Notes under the pieces: model-generated
What the model was told of the DNA's origin: nothing
The model's database searches: none
The model's input: the letters and a program-made list of their open reading frames with translations, nothing else
Assembly: GCA_965373045.1 (NCBI GenBank)
Contig: CBDVEQ010000002.1
Span: forward strand, 1-38,254
Length of the DNA stretch: 38,254 nt
DNA from: DAOVDI01 sp965373045
GTDB taxonomy: Bacteria; Acidobacteriota; Aminicenantia; Aminicenantales; Aminicenantaceae
Reading direction: 5' to 3'
In this document: piece after piece, positions 1-8,771 of the stretch
Layout of the letters: every line of letters starts with the position of its first letter
How positions within the stretch are numbered: the first letter of the stretch is position 1
Translations under genes and position numbers: made by a program

Positions 1-963
1 CCTTTTCAGCTCCTCTTTTAAAGGGGGAATGACCTGGAAAAGATCTCCTATAACACCAAAATCAGCCATCTTAAGGATCGGAGCATCCGGATCTTTATTG
101 ACCGCAATAATGATTTTTGAAGAAGACATCCCGGCGACATGCTGGATGGCGCCCGAGATCCCAAAAGCCATATAAAGGTTTGGAGAAACTGTCTTTCCGG
201 TTTGCCCAACTTGATTCTGGTGGTCTATCCAACCCGAATCCACGGCAGAACGGGAGGCCCCTACAGCTGAACGGGGGAGAATAGAGGCCAGTTCCCTTAA
301 AAGATCAAAATTTTCCGGACCTTTCATGCCGCGTCCTCCAGATATAAGAATCTCGGCTTCAGTCACATCCAATTCTGAACCTTCTTCCCGTATGATCTCT
401 TTTACCGCATCTTTCACCTGGTCCTCTGTAATCTCAACATCTTTTTTTGCTACCTCTCCTTTAGCATCTAAAGGATTTACAAGAGGAAAAACATTCGGCC
501 GGAGAGTCGCAATCTGAGGAGAGGCCTTGAAGACCATTTTGGCAAATGCCTTTCCTGCAAAGATCGGGCGCACAACAGTTAGCAGGCCGTCCTTTATGCC
601 TGTTTCCGTGCAATCTGTGGCGAGGCCGACATTCAGCCATGCCGCAAGTCTCGGCGCAAGGTCTTTTCCCATCGAACTTGCAGTAAAAAAGAAAACCGTT
701 GGCTTCAATTCCTCCACCAGTTCTTTCAAGGCCCTGGAAAAACCGGAAGGAGAATACTGGCTGAGGAGTGTATTTTCAAGCACATGGACTTTGGTCGCAC
801 CGAATGAAAAACATTCCAGCGCCAATTCGTCAAGTTCATGTCCGATCAGGACAGCATGCAGTTCTGCCCCAAGGTCATCCGCCCGCCTTTTCCCCTCAGA
901 AAGCGCTTCTAGGGAAGACTTCTTAACTTTTCCTTCTCTGACTTCAATGAACACCAATACCAT
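1..963 (-). CDS. etfA: Electron transfer flavoprotein subunit alpha (EtfA), 3' end cut by window edge
   Basis: FAD-binding subunit of the EtfAB heterodimer, which passes electrons between flavin dehydrogenases and a membrane or soluble acceptor in the cytoplasm. Reading back from the ATG at 963 the frame stays open to base 1 (321 codons), so only a few C-terminal residues can be missing for a family of about 315-330. The C-terminal FAD domain is unmistakable: SRSAVDSGW, QVGQTGKTVSPNLYMAFGIS, GAIQHVAGM, and NKDPDAPILKMADFGVIGDLF. The N-terminal part is the usual alpha/beta domain beginning MVLVFIEVREGKVKK. It sits 12 bases downstream of etfB, the standard etfB-etfA order, so the two are co-transcribed. 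No N-terminal ferredoxin domain is present. The partner dehydrogenase is not in the window. Confidence 0.95.
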   Translation of the reverse strand, partial: MVLVFIEVREGKVKKSSLEALSEGKRRADDLGAELHAVLIGHELDELALECFSFGATKVHVLENTLLSQYSPSGFSRALKELVEELKPTVFFFTASSMGKDLAPRLAAWLNVGLATDCTETGIKDGLLTVVRPIFAGKAFAKMVFKASPQIATLRPNVFPLVNPLDAKGEVAKKDVEITEDQVKDAVKEIIREEGSELDVTEAEILISGGRGMKGPENFDLLRELASILPRSAVGASRSAVDSGWIDHQNQVGQTGKTVSPNLYMAFGISGAIQHVAGMSSSKIIIAVNKDPDAPILKMADFGVIGDLFQVIPPLKEELKR

Positions 964-975
964 TTTGTTCTCCTT

Positions 976-1758
976 CTAAATGACCTTTGCTTCCTCGTGC
1001 AGGAACTGAGCGAGCTTTTTTGCTGCAGTTTCTGCTTCCCCTTCAAAAACCGTCCCGGCCTTTCTGGGTGGAGGACTTTCCAACTTGACCACTTCCATAA
1101 GCGGTGCCAGTTCATCCGCGCTCATTCCCAGGTCCTCAAGGGTAAGAACCGGGATTTCCTTCCGTTTCGCCATCATGATCCCCTTTAATGTTTCATACCG
1201 GGGTTCGTTCAATCCCTTTTGAGCGCTCAGGACGGCGGGAAGTGAAAACGCGACTTTTTCAGAAGCGCCTTCAATCTCACGGTAAGCCGTACCCTGGTTT
1301 CCCTCGATATCAAGCTTGGTCACAACATTGATCTGAGGGAGATCGAGAAGTTGGGCAACCATGGTCTGGACCTGGCCATTGTCCGCTCCGATAGACAGCC
1401 TGCCGAAAAGGAGCAGATCGTAATCCATAAATTTATCTTTCAAGGCCTTGGCAATAATTTTTGCGGTTCTCAAGCCATCATATGTTTCTGGAGTATCGTC
1501 CTTCAGCAGGACCGCCTCATCCGCTCCCATCGCAAGGCATTTTTTCAGGATGATATTTACTTCGTCAGTGCCTACAGAAAAAACAGTGACTTTGCCTCCG
1601 TGTGCTTCGCGCAGACGGAGTGCTTCCTCGACCGCGTATTCATCATATGGGCTCAGAACAAAATTCAGCCCATCTTCAATTATCTTGTTTGTTTCATGAT
1701 CGATTCTTATTTTTGACTCAGTATCAGGCACTCTTTTAACAAACACAAAAATATTCAT
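976..1758 (-). CDS. etfB: Electron transfer flavoprotein subunit beta (EtfB)
   Basis: Beta subunit of EtfAB, which binds AMP or a second FAD and completes the flavin site of EtfA. The 260 residues match the family length. Visible hallmarks are the start MNIFVFVKRVPDTESK, the segment LSPYDEYAVEEALRLRE, the GGKVTVFSVG strand, CLAMGADEAVLL, and the EtfB signature QKGLNEPRYETLKGIMMAKR near residues 180-200. A good Shine-Dalgarno (AAGGAGAG) precedes the ATG. The PYDEYAVEEAL form looks like canonical non-bifurcating EtfB (which usually has NPxDExAvEEA) more than the bifurcating type, but this is judged from memory of family motifs. It follows fabF after 65 bases on the same strand and may be read through from the fatty-acid operon. 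Confidence 0.95.
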   Translation of the reverse strand: MNIFVFVKRVPDTESKIRIDHETNKIIEDGLNFVLSPYDEYAVEEALRLREAHGGKVTVFSVGTDEVNIILKKCLAMGADEAVLLKDDTPETYDGLRTAKIIAKALKDKFMDYDLLLFGRLSIGADNGQVQTMVAQLLDLPQINVVTKLDIEGNQGTAYREIEGASEKVAFSLPAVLSAQKGLNEPRYETLKGIMMAKRKEIPVLTLEDLGMSADELAPLMEVVKLESPPPRKAGTVFEGEAETAAKKLAQFLHEEAKVI

Positions 1759-1823
1759 GGTGTTCCTCTCCTTCGTAGGAAAAAGTATGATTCCGTTCCT
1801 TTCCGACCTAAAGGCGGAAGACG

Positions 1824-3098
1824 TTATTCTTCAAACTTTTTAAAAACCAGGGTGCCGTTCGTTCCGCCGAACCCGAAGGAATTGCTCATAGCAAACCGGA
1901 TTTCTGCCGGCCTCGCTATATTGGGAACATAATCCAGGTCGCATTCAGGGTCAGGGTTTTCATAATTTATTGTTGGAGGCATGACCTGATTCTTCAGAGT
2001 AAGCGCTAGGATTCCCCCCTCAAGCCCGCCGGCCGCTCCCAGAAGGTGGCCTGACATGGATTTTGTTGAACTGATCCCGGTCTTTTTCACAGAAGCTTTA
2101 AAAAGATTTTTAATGGCAAGAGTTTCAATCTTGTCGTTGTAAAAAGTCGAAGTGCCGTGAGCATTGATGTAATCCAGGTCTTCAGGAACCAGTCCTGCGT
2201 CATCAATCGCATTTTTCATCGCAAGATAGGCGCCATATCCATCTAACCGGGGAGAGGAGACATGAAAAGCATCCCCGCTCATGCCGTATCCGACGATTTC
2301 AGCATAAATGTAGGCTCCGCGTTTCAGAGCGGCTCTCAGTTCCTCAAGTACAAGAATCCCGGACCCTTCTCCGACAATAAATCCATCTCTTTGGGCATCA
2401 AAAGGCCTGGATGCCTTCTCCGGCTCATTATTTCGAGTTGAAAGCGCTCTCATGGCACAAAAGCCGGCAACTCCCAAAGGGGTGATCGGGGCCTCTGCCC
2501 CGCCTGCAAGCATGATATCAGCATCACCTCTTGCTATGATCCTGAAAGAATCTCCGATCGCGTGGGTACCAGTGGAACAAGCGGTTGCAGTTGCGGAATT
2601 GGGGCCTCTGGCTTTGTATATAATGGAGACCTGTCCAGAGGCCTCATTGATGATGGTCGAGATCAAAAAAAAAGGAGACACCCGGCCCGGGCCTTTTTCT
2701 ATAAGAACCTTATGGTTTACCTCGATCGTTCCAATTCCCCCGATCCCGGAACCAATATAAACTCCGGCCCTGTCAGAGTCTAATGATTCGAGAGGGATAG
2801 AAGAATCCTCCACAGCCAGCTTTGCTGCGGCTACGGCGAACTGAATGAAACGATCCATCTTACGGGAATCTTTTCTGTCCATAAAATCGATCGGATCAAA
2901 CGCAGTCGCCTCTCCTGCGATCTTGCTTGAATGTTGGGAAGCATCAAAACGAGTAATAAGGCCGATCCCACTTTTTCCGTTTTTAAGCGTATCCCAGGTT
3001 TGATCTACCCCAATCCCAAGTGCGGAAACAAGGCCTATGCCCGTAACAACAACACGCCGGGCAGGGATGTCTTTTCTTGAAAAATGGACTGTTCCCAT
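1824..3098 (-). CDS. fabF: 3-oxoacyl-[acyl-carrier-protein] synthase II (FabF)
   Basis: Condensing enzyme of type II fatty-acid synthesis: joins malonyl-ACP to acyl-ACP with loss of CO2. Length 424, typical for KAS II (about 410-420) with a short N-terminal extension (MGTVHFSRKDIPAR) before RRVVVTGIGLVSALG. The Cys-His-His triad is visible: Cys in TATACSTGTHAIGDS, His in NAHGTSTFYND, and His in KSMSGHLLGAAGG. The terminal SFGFGGTNGTLVF is also standard. Starts 16 bases after acpP, the classical acpP-fabF pair. No strong Shine-Dalgarno is visible, so translation may depend on coupling with acpP. FabF is usually an elongation enzyme; with no fabH in this cluster, initiation must be encoded elsewhere. 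Confidence 0.97.
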   Translation of the reverse strand: MGTVHFSRKDIPARRVVVTGIGLVSALGIGVDQTWDTLKNGKSGIGLITRFDASQHSSKIAGEATAFDPIDFMDRKDSRKMDRFIQFAVAAAKLAVEDSSIPLESLDSDRAGVYIGSGIGGIGTIEVNHKVLIEKGPGRVSPFFLISTIINEASGQVSIIYKARGPNSATATACSTGTHAIGDSFRIIARGDADIMLAGGAEAPITPLGVAGFCAMRALSTRNNEPEKASRPFDAQRDGFIVGEGSGILVLEELRAALKRGAYIYAEIVGYGMSGDAFHVSSPRLDGYGAYLAMKNAIDDAGLVPEDLDYINAHGTSTFYNDKIETLAIKNLFKASVKKTGISSTKSMSGHLLGAAGGLEGGILALTLKNQVMPPTINYENPDPECDLDYVPNIARPAEIRFAMSNSFGFGGTNGTLVFKKFEE

Positions 3099-3114
3099 AA
3101 GAAGATTCTTAAAT

Positions 3115-3360
3115 TTATTTTTTCACGTTGTTCAAAACGTAATCAATCGCCTTGCCGACCGTGGTCAGTTTTTCAGCATCCTCATCAGGAATATCCAGAT
3201 CGAATTCATCTTCCAGCGCCATGACCAGTTCAACCGTATCCAGAGAGTCCGCTCCCAGATCATCAATGAACGATGCCTCTTCTGTGATCTGTTCTTCCCC
3301 GATGCTCAATTTATCAGCGACGATCTCCTTCACCTTTGATAAAAGTTCTTCTCTCTCCAT
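3115..3360 (-). CDS. acpP: Acyl carrier protein
   Basis: Small acidic carrier that holds growing acyl chains on a 4'-phosphopantetheine arm. 81 residues, rich in Glu/Asp, with the attachment motif LGADSLDTVELVMALEDEF; the modified serine is residue 39. Helix II (LDTVELVMALEDEFDLDIPDEDA) is the usual partner-recognition helix. Lies between fabG (39 bases upstream) and fabF (16 bases downstream). A clear AGGAGG-type ribosome binding site precedes the ATG. There is nothing to suggest a specialised polyketide carrier: neighbours are all primary fatty-acid genes. Confidence 0.97.
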   Translation of the reverse strand: MEREELLSKVKEIVADKLSIGEEQITEEASFIDDLGADSLDTVELVMALEDEFDLDIPDEDAEKLTTVGKAIDYVLNNVKK

Positions 3361-3399
3361 AATTTCCTCCTTGATTTTATAAATCTATCAAAATTCAAT

Positions 3400-4140
3400 C
3401 TACATATACATACCACCGTTCAAATTAAGCACTTGTCCGGTGATATAACCTGCCTCATCTGACAGCAGGAATTTTACTGTCTGCGCCACTTCCTCCGGAT
3501 AGCCGAATCTTTTCATGGGGATGATATCCAGAAACATCTTTCTGGCAGAATCCGGAAGGCTGTCTGTCATAGCAGTAGCGATAAATCCGGGAGCGACAGC
3601 GTTGACTGTAATATTGCGCGCCGCAACTTCTCTGGCAAGCGATTTTGTGAAACCGATAACCCCTGCCTTTGAAGCGGAATAATTAGATTGGCCGGCATTT
3701 CCCATAACACCGACAACCGAAGAAATATTCACAATGCGGCCGTACCTATTCCCCATCATATTTCTGATCACAGCCTTGGAGAGATTAAAGACACCCTTCA
3801 GGTTGACATTCAGAACCGCATCCCATTCTTCCTCTTTCATGCGCATAAGAAGATTATCCCGCGTGATACCGGCATTGTTTACAAGATGATGGACAGTCTT
3901 ATGGGTACTGATGATCTCTTCCACGGCCTGGGTAACCTGCGCAAGGTCAGAAACATCAAAAGAACAAACAGATGCTTTGCCATTATTTTCCCGGATCGTC
4001 CTGGCAACTTCCTCTGCTTTTTCCTTGAGTACGTCCACCAATATGATCTCTGCTCCTTCCTTAGCCAGTTCCAAGGCAATGGCTGCTCCTATTCCCTGTG
4101 AGGCCCCCGTAACTATTGATAATTTGTTCTCAAATAACAT
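3400..4140 (-). CDS. fabG: 3-oxoacyl-[acyl-carrier-protein] reductase (FabG)
   Basis: NADPH-dependent short-chain dehydrogenase that reduces 3-oxoacyl-ACP to 3-hydroxyacyl-ACP. 246 residues, exactly the family size. The Rossmann motif is TGASQGIGAAIALELA near the N-terminus, the structural NNAG is present, and the catalytic set is Asn (LNVNLKGVFNLSK), Ser (IVNISSVVG) and YSASKAG. The C-terminal SDEAGYITGQVLNLNGGMYM is the typical FabG ending. The start codon follows the plsX stop after a single base, so the genes are translationally linked. fabD and fabH, usually between plsX and fabG, are missing. Confidence 0.97.
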   Translation of the reverse strand: MLFENKLSIVTGASQGIGAAIALELAKEGAEIILVDVLKEKAEEVARTIRENNGKASVCSFDVSDLAQVTQAVEEIISTHKTVHHLVNNAGITRDNLLMRMKEEEWDAVLNVNLKGVFNLSKAVIRNMMGNRYGRIVNISSVVGVMGNAGQSNYSASKAGVIGFTKSLAREVAARNITVNAVAPGFIATAMTDSLPDSARKMFLDIIPMKRFGYPEEVAQTVKFLLSDEAGYITGQVLNLNGGMYM

Positions 4141-4141
4141 T

Positions 4142-5158
4142 TTAAGCCTTTACCTTTCCAAAACAGCCCGCCTGCTTGGTAATTTCGTTCTCTATTATTT
4201 CTTGGATACGGTTTGAGACGTAGTCCCTGGCCAGTTTTACAGCATTCTTTACGGCTACAGGGCTGGACCGTCCATGCCCGATGATACAGACACCTTTGAG
4301 CCCAAGGAGATGAGCCCCTCCATATTCTGAATAGTCTATCCGTTTGTAGATCTTCTTCAGGTTTCTTTTCATAAGCATGTAACCGATCTTGGCAAACATG
4401 TTTCCCATAATCTCTCTTCTTCCCATGCGGAGCAGCGTATCAAGCACTCCTTCGCTTGCCTTCAGGGCAATATTTCCTGTAAACCCATCACTCACAATGA
4501 TATCGGCTTCTCCTGAATAAAGATCTTTCCCTTCAACATTACCGATGAAATTCAAATAGGGAGCAGAAGAAAGCTGTTTTGATGCCATTTTGGTCAGGGT
4601 GTTTCCTTTAGAACGCTCTTCTCCGATATTCATCAAGGCAATCCGGGGATCTTTCAGTCCAAGGATGTTTTCCATGAAGATCTTTCCCATAACAGCAAAT
4701 TGCACCAGATTACTTGGCGTACAGTTTGCGTTTGCACCTATATCGATCAAAAGAGTCAATCCCCGGAGCGTAGGAACAAGAAGGGAAAGACCGGGTCTCT
4801 CGACCCCGTCCAGCGCGCCCAGTATCTTATTGGAGATATAAACGACCGCCGCCGTATTTCCTGTGCTTACAAAAGCTTCCGCTTCTTTTTCCTTGACGAG
4901 TTGGGTCCCGACCTGGATCGATGTTCTTTTCTTGCGTCTTAAAGACCAAACGCCCTCTCCCATACCGATATATTCCGAGGCATTAACGATCGTCACTTTA
5001 GCATTGGAAGAATCAAAACGATCAAATTCTTTTTTTATCAGTTCCTCAACACCGACAAGAAGGACTTCGATATCCAACTCACGGGCTGCAGATATAGCCC
5101 CTTCTACAATAACACGGGGGCCATAGTCTCCGCCCATGGCATCTACTGCAACTTTCAT
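4142..5158 (-). CDS. plsX: Phosphate acyltransferase PlsX
   Basis: Peripheral membrane enzyme converting acyl-ACP and phosphate to acyl-phosphate, the donor for PlsY in phospholipid synthesis. 338 residues, normal for the family. Signatures: N-terminal MKVAVDAMGGDYGP, EYIGMGEG, FVSTGNTAAVVY, GLSLLVPT, LIDIGANANCTP, GEADIIVSDGFTGNIALK and a C-terminal YGGAHLLGLKGVCIIGHGRS. Follows rpmF after 12 bases, in the common rpmF-plsX order, and is joined to fabG by one base. This ties phospholipid precursor supply to fatty-acid synthesis and to ribosomal protein expression. Confidence 0.97.
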   Translation of the reverse strand: MKVAVDAMGGDYGPRVIVEGAISAARELDIEVLLVGVEELIKKEFDRFDSSNAKVTIVNASEYIGMGEGVWSLRRKKRTSIQVGTQLVKEKEAEAFVSTGNTAAVVYISNKILGALDGVERPGLSLLVPTLRGLTLLIDIGANANCTPSNLVQFAVMGKIFMENILGLKDPRIALMNIGEERSKGNTLTKMASKQLSSAPYLNFIGNVEGKDLYSGEADIIVSDGFTGNIALKASEGVLDTLLRMGRREIMGNMFAKIGYMLMKRNLKKIYKRIDYSEYGGAHLLGLKGVCIIGHGRSSPVAVKNAVKLARDYVSNRIQEIIENEITKQAGCFGKVKA

Positions 5159-5170
5159 GATCCACCGTTA

Positions 5171-5353
5171 TCAGGCTTCGCTTCCTTCCTTCACCTGCCG
5201 CCCTTTGTAATACCCGCATTCTGGACAAACCCGATGCGGCAACTTGGGGTTTCCGCAATTTGAACACAGGCTTAGAGACGGAACGTCCAAGGCGTCGTGG
5301 GCCCTTCTTTTATGGGTTCTAGAATGGGAATGTCTTCTTTTTGGGTGAGCCAT
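5171..5353 (-). CDS. rpmF: Large ribosomal subunit protein bL32
   Basis: Small basic ribosomal protein, 60 residues. Begins MAHPKRRHSHSRTHKRRAHD, the standard bL32 N-terminus, followed by a zinc ribbon: LCSNCGNPKLPHRVCPECGYY. All four zinc cysteines are kept, so this is the zinc-binding (C+) form. Its ATG overlaps the stop of the upstream YceD gene by one base (TAATG), giving tight translational coupling. The yceD-rpmF-plsX order is widespread. Confidence 0.96.
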   Translation of the reverse strand: MAHPKRRHSHSRTHKRRAHDALDVPSLSLCSNCGNPKLPHRVCPECGYYKGRQVKEGSEA

Positions 5354-5871
5354 TATCTTTTATCTCTCAAAATATTTTTTAATTTATTAAGACGGGAATT
5401 GGATTCGTTCTCGGAACACGAACACACCCCGTTTTTAACAAGCTTTCCACACACCGGGCAAATGCCCTGACAGCCAGGAGTACACAACGGCTTGATAGGG
5501 AAAGTCAAGTTTAATTGTTCAAGCACGATCTCATAAAGATCGATCTTCCGGCTGTAATAATAATACTGATTGATATCATCGTTTTCCAGTTGATCCTTCA
5601 TGAGGTCCATTTCTTCAGGAAAATAGATCAGATCGAATTTTGAATCCACCGGGAACTCAAAAGGAGACAAGCAGCGGCTGCATACAAAGCTCATTTTTGT
5701 TACTATCCGTCCTTTGATCAGGATCTCTTCTCCAATCTTTTTTATAATCACATCGGCAGTTACCGGGCTGAGAAAAACCGCATTTTCATCCATAAGGTCC
5801 AAGGAAAAAAAATCGTACTCCCTTGTGATTTCCAGTCCTTCTGCCGGCAAACTATCAATATCAATTATCAT
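5353..5871 (-). CDS. yceD: YceD/DUF177 family protein (23S rRNA accumulation)
   Basis: Member of the DUF177/YceD family, linked to 23S rRNA accumulation and normally found directly upstream of rpmF, as here. 172 residues. The N-terminal half is a beta-rich domain (LEITREYDFFSLDLMDENA) and contains a first CSRCLSPF pair. Near the C-terminus are CTPGCQGICPVCGK and NGVCSCSE, cysteine pairs likely to bind zinc. The ATG at 5871 has a GGAG ribosome site at 5877-5880 and lies downstream of a consensus promoter, so this is the first gene of the operon. The molecular activity of the family is not established. Confidence 0.88.
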   Translation of the reverse strand: MIIDIDSLPAEGLEITREYDFFSLDLMDENAVFLSPVTADVIIKKIGEEILIKGRIVTKMSFVCSRCLSPFEFPVDSKFDLIYFPEEMDLMKDQLENDDINQYYYYSRKIDLYEIVLEQLNLTFPIKPLCTPGCQGICPVCGKLVKNGVCSCSENESNSRLNKLKNILRDKR

Positions 5872-5894
5872 GGTATCTCCAAATAAGTTTATCC

Positions 5895-5922
5895 ATTATA
5901 ACATTTGAACTTTCTTTGTCAA
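5895..5922 (-). promoter_or_regulatory. Sigma70-type promoter of the yceD-rpmF-plsX-fab operon
   Basis: On the minus strand, TTGACA (5922-5917) and TATAAT (5900-5895) are both perfect consensus hexamers with a 16-base spacer. The predicted transcript starts near 5888, about 17 bases before the yceD ATG. This is the strongest promoter match I found in the window, fitting an operon with a ribosomal protein and fatty-acid genes. Confidence 0.75.
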
Positions 5923-6003
5923 CAATTTATCCCCTTTCTGCTCAATGGCGCTTTCTTGTTTATCTGATTCTTATTCATAGAGTTAGCTGCAATATGGAGG
6001 CGC

Positions 6004-6049
6004 ATTTTAAGACCTTTTCGCGTCTTAAAATTGACGATGACCTTTTCGC
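6004..6049 (+). promoter_or_regulatory. Inverted and direct repeats upstream of polA
   Basis: A perfect 10-base inverted repeat, ATTTTAAGAC (6004-6013) and GTCTTAAAAT (6022-6031), encloses an 8-base loop. The 11-mer GACCTTTTCGC occurs at 6011-6021 and again at 6039-6049, 28 bases apart. A weak promoter-like pair, TTGACG (6031-6036) and TATACC (6052-6057), overlaps them with a 15-base spacer. The arrangement suggests a protein-binding site controlling polA; the binding protein is unknown. Confidence 0.35.
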
Positions 6050-6075
6050 AGTATACCATAATGGCCGAGGCAACA

Positions 6076-8751
6076 ATGGAAATCAAACGTCTGTTTCTTA
6101 TCGATGGTTATTCGCTTCTTTACCGTTCTTATTATGCAATAAGAAATCTATCTAATTCCGAAGGGTTTCCCACCAATGCTATCTTCGGTTTTCTCAGCAC
6201 ATTAAAAAAAATAAATGCTCAAGAAAAACCCCATTATCTTGGTATAGTCTTCGATTCCAAAGGCCCGACATTCCGGCATGAACTTTATAAGGGATACAAA
6301 GCCGCTCGAAAGCCCATGCCTGAAGACCTTGTTGTTCAAATCCCGGTTCTAAAAAAAATCATTGGAGCTTTAAATATTCCATCTTTTGAGTATAAAGGCT
6401 ACGAAGCCGATGACATTCTCGGAAGCCTGACAAAATCCGCAGCTAAACATAATATCCAAACTGTCCTGGTATCCACAGACAAAGACCTCTATCAGCTCAT
6501 TGATGATTCGACTGTCATGTTTAACCCGGCAAAAGAGATCTATATCGACAAAAATGAGGTTTTAAAGCTTTTTGGTGCAACACCGGAACAGGTCGTTGAT
6601 GTTCTCACGTTATGGGGTGATTCTTCAGACAATATTCCCGGCGTACCCGGCATTGGAGAAAAAACAGCCAAATCGCTGATCAGCCAGTTCGGATCTCTTG
6701 AAAGACTGTTGAAAGACCCGGATCAGATAAAAAATCCAAAAATCCGAGAAAAAATTAAGGAAAACCAGGGCCTGCTGGAATTGAGTCGCCGACTGGCCAC
6801 CATAGAAAGAGGAATCCCGGTGGAAATTGATCTTGATGCCCTGTCCGTCTCCTCTCCAAATAGGGACAAACTTATTCCCATGTTACAAGAGATGGGTTTT
6901 TTATCCCTGCTCTCAAGCTTTCTGGCCTCTACATCATCAAAGGAGCAGGAGTACAAGGTCATTTTAAAAGAATCTGATCTCAAAACATTGGTTGCCCGGA
7001 TTAAAAAAGAAGGAGTTGTATCCCTGGACACAGAAACGACTAGTTCATTTCCGACTCAGGCCTGCCTTGTAGGGATGTCCTTCTCCATGAAACCTGGCGA
7101 GGCCTTTTATCTTCCTTTAAGACATAACTATAACAAGGCTCCCAAACAGATATCCAAAAACAGAGCCTTTTCTCTTCTTAAAGAGGCCCTAACTTCTCCA
7201 AAAATCAAGAAAATCGGACAAAATATCAAATACGACTACATTGTCCTCAAAAGAGAAGGCCTGGAAATAAAAGGCATTGACCAGGACTCCATGATCCTGT
7301 CCTATCTGTTGGAGCCCAACTGGGGAAGACACGGTCTCAGCAGGCTGGCGGAAACCTATCTTCACGTAAAGGCATCAGCCTACCATGACATTGTAGGCAA
7401 AGGTAAAAATGAAGTTACGATGAATGTCGTTGACATTGCCAAGGCCGCCCCATATGCCTGCCAAGATGCAGATTTTGCTTTGAAAATAACAAGGCTTCTC
7501 TGGCCGAAAATAGAGGAAAAAGGCCTTTCCTCTCTTTACAGGAAGCTTGAACAGCCGCTGATCGAAGTCCTGGCGAATATGGAGATCTGGGGAATAAAAG
7601 TTCAGGCAGAAACCCTGGGCGAATTGTCTACTGAATTAAAAGAAGAAATGGGCTTTCTGCAAAAAAAAATATACAGCATCTGCGGAGAAGAATTCAATCT
7701 CAATTCTCCCCAACAGATGTCGCGAATCCTTTTCGAAAAACTCGGACTTCCGCCTTCCAGAAAAACAAAAACAACAAAAGATTTCTCCACAAATGTAGCC
7801 GTCTTGCAGGAACTTGCCCTGAAACATCCGATCGCTCAATATGCTCTGGAATACAGGCAGCTTGCCAAATTGAAATCCGGATATGCCGACTCTCTGCCCC
7901 GCTTGATCAATCCTGAAACCGGAAGGATCCACACGTCATACAATCAGACGGTAGCCTCAACAGGCCGCCTTTCCAGCAGCGATCCGAATCTTCAAAACAT
8001 CCCAGCAAGAGGAAAAATGGGCCTTCGGTTCAGAAAAGCCTTTATTCCGGAAGAGGGGTTTTTATTTCTTTCGGCAGATTACTCTCAGATTGAACTCCGT
8101 GTGCTTGCCCATCTTTCCAAAGATAGAAATCTTATTGATTCCTTCAAGCAAGGCCGCGATATCCACAAAGAGACAGCAACCCGTGTTTTTGCGGATTCAA
8201 CCGGTCTCTTTGCCGAAGAGGCCCGCAGAAGAGCAAAGATCATCAATTTCAGCATTATTTACGGCACATCGGCCTTCTCTCTTGCCAAAGAGCTGGGTGC
8301 CTCCACAACAGAGGCCCAGGCTTTTATCGATCTCTATTATGAGCAATATCCGGAGATCAAAGAATTCCTCGACCGCATTGTCACAGATGCGGAGGTCAAA
8401 GGATATTCAGAAACACTGTTCGGCAGAATACGCCAGGTTCCTGAGCTGAGGCATCAGAACAGGACTGTACAGCAGGCGGGCCGGCGAATCGCGCTTAATA
8501 CACCCATTCAAGGAACAGCAGCAGACCTGATGAAAAAAGCCATGATCGATATCTGGCGGGAGATCAAGAAGAAAAAACTTCAAACCAGGATGGTCCTTCA
8601 GGTCCATGACGAGCTTGTCTTTGAAGTTCCCGATGCAGAACAAAAGATCATGGAAACTCTGGCAAAGACAAGAATGGAAGAAGTGTATCCTCTGGATGTT
8701 CCGCTTAAGGTTCACCTGGGCTGGGGAGTGAACTGGGCAGAAGCCAAATAA
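6076..8751 (+). CDS. polA: DNA polymerase I (PolA) with intact proofreading domain
   Basis: Repair and Okazaki-fragment polymerase, 891 residues from the chosen start. Order: 5'-3' exonuclease (about 1-290; LFLIDGYSLLYRSYYAI, YEADDILG, SSDNIPGVPGIGEKTA), 3'-5' exonuclease (about 295-490; DTETTSS, GQNIKYDYIVL, YACQDADFALK, so all acidic metal ligands remain), and polymerase (motif A ADYSQIELRVLAHLS, motif B RRRAKIINFSIIYGTSAF, motif C QVHDELVFEVP). The frame is open from 6031, but the ATG at 6076 is preferred because GAGG sits five bases upstream and the protein then begins MEIKRLFLIDGYS as in the family. ATGs at 6031, 6037 and 6061 lack a ribosome site. The divergent neighbour is yceD. Confidence 0.96.
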   Translation: MEIKRLFLIDGYSLLYRSYYAIRNLSNSEGFPTNAIFGFLSTLKKINAQEKPHYLGIVFDSKGPTFRHELYKGYKAARKPMPEDLVVQIPVLKKIIGALNIPSFEYKGYEADDILGSLTKSAAKHNIQTVLVSTDKDLYQLIDDSTVMFNPAKEIYIDKNEVLKLFGATPEQVVDVLTLWGDSSDNIPGVPGIGEKTAKSLISQFGSLERLLKDPDQIKNPKIREKIKENQGLLELSRRLATIERGIPVEIDLDALSVSSPNRDKLIPMLQEMGFLSLLSSFLASTSSKEQEYKVILKESDLKTLVARIKKEGVVSLDTETTSSFPTQACLVGMSFSMKPGEAFYLPLRHNYNKAPKQISKNRAFSLLKEALTSPKIKKIGQNIKYDYIVLKREGLEIKGIDQDSMILSYLLEPNWGRHGLSRLAETYLHVKASAYHDIVGKGKNEVTMNVVDIAKAAPYACQDADFALKITRLLWPKIEEKGLSSLYRKLEQPLIEVLANMEIWGIKVQAETLGELSTELKEEMGFLQKKIYSICGEEFNLNSPQQMSRILFEKLGLPPSRKTKTTKDFSTNVAVLQELALKHPIAQYALEYRQLAKLKSGYADSLPRLINPETGRIHTSYNQTVASTGRLSSSDPNLQNIPARGKMGLRFRKAFIPEEGFLFLSADYSQIELRVLAHLSKDRNLIDSFKQGRDIHKETATRVFADSTGLFAEEARRRAKIINFSIIYGTSAFSLAKELGASTTEAQAFIDLYYEQYPEIKEFLDRIVTDAEVKGYSETLFGRIRQVPELRHQNRTVQQAGRRIALNTPIQGTAADLMKKAMIDIWREIKKKKLQTRMVLQVHDELVFEVPDAEQKIMETLAKTRMEEVYPLDVPLKVHLGWGVNWAEAK

Positions 8752-8771
8752 CCTGGATTATTCAGGAGAGA

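Noticed and set aside
8752..8766. Hairpin between polA and the GNAT-like gene as a terminator
   Set aside because: Stem of six with a G-T pair and no following T run in either direction.
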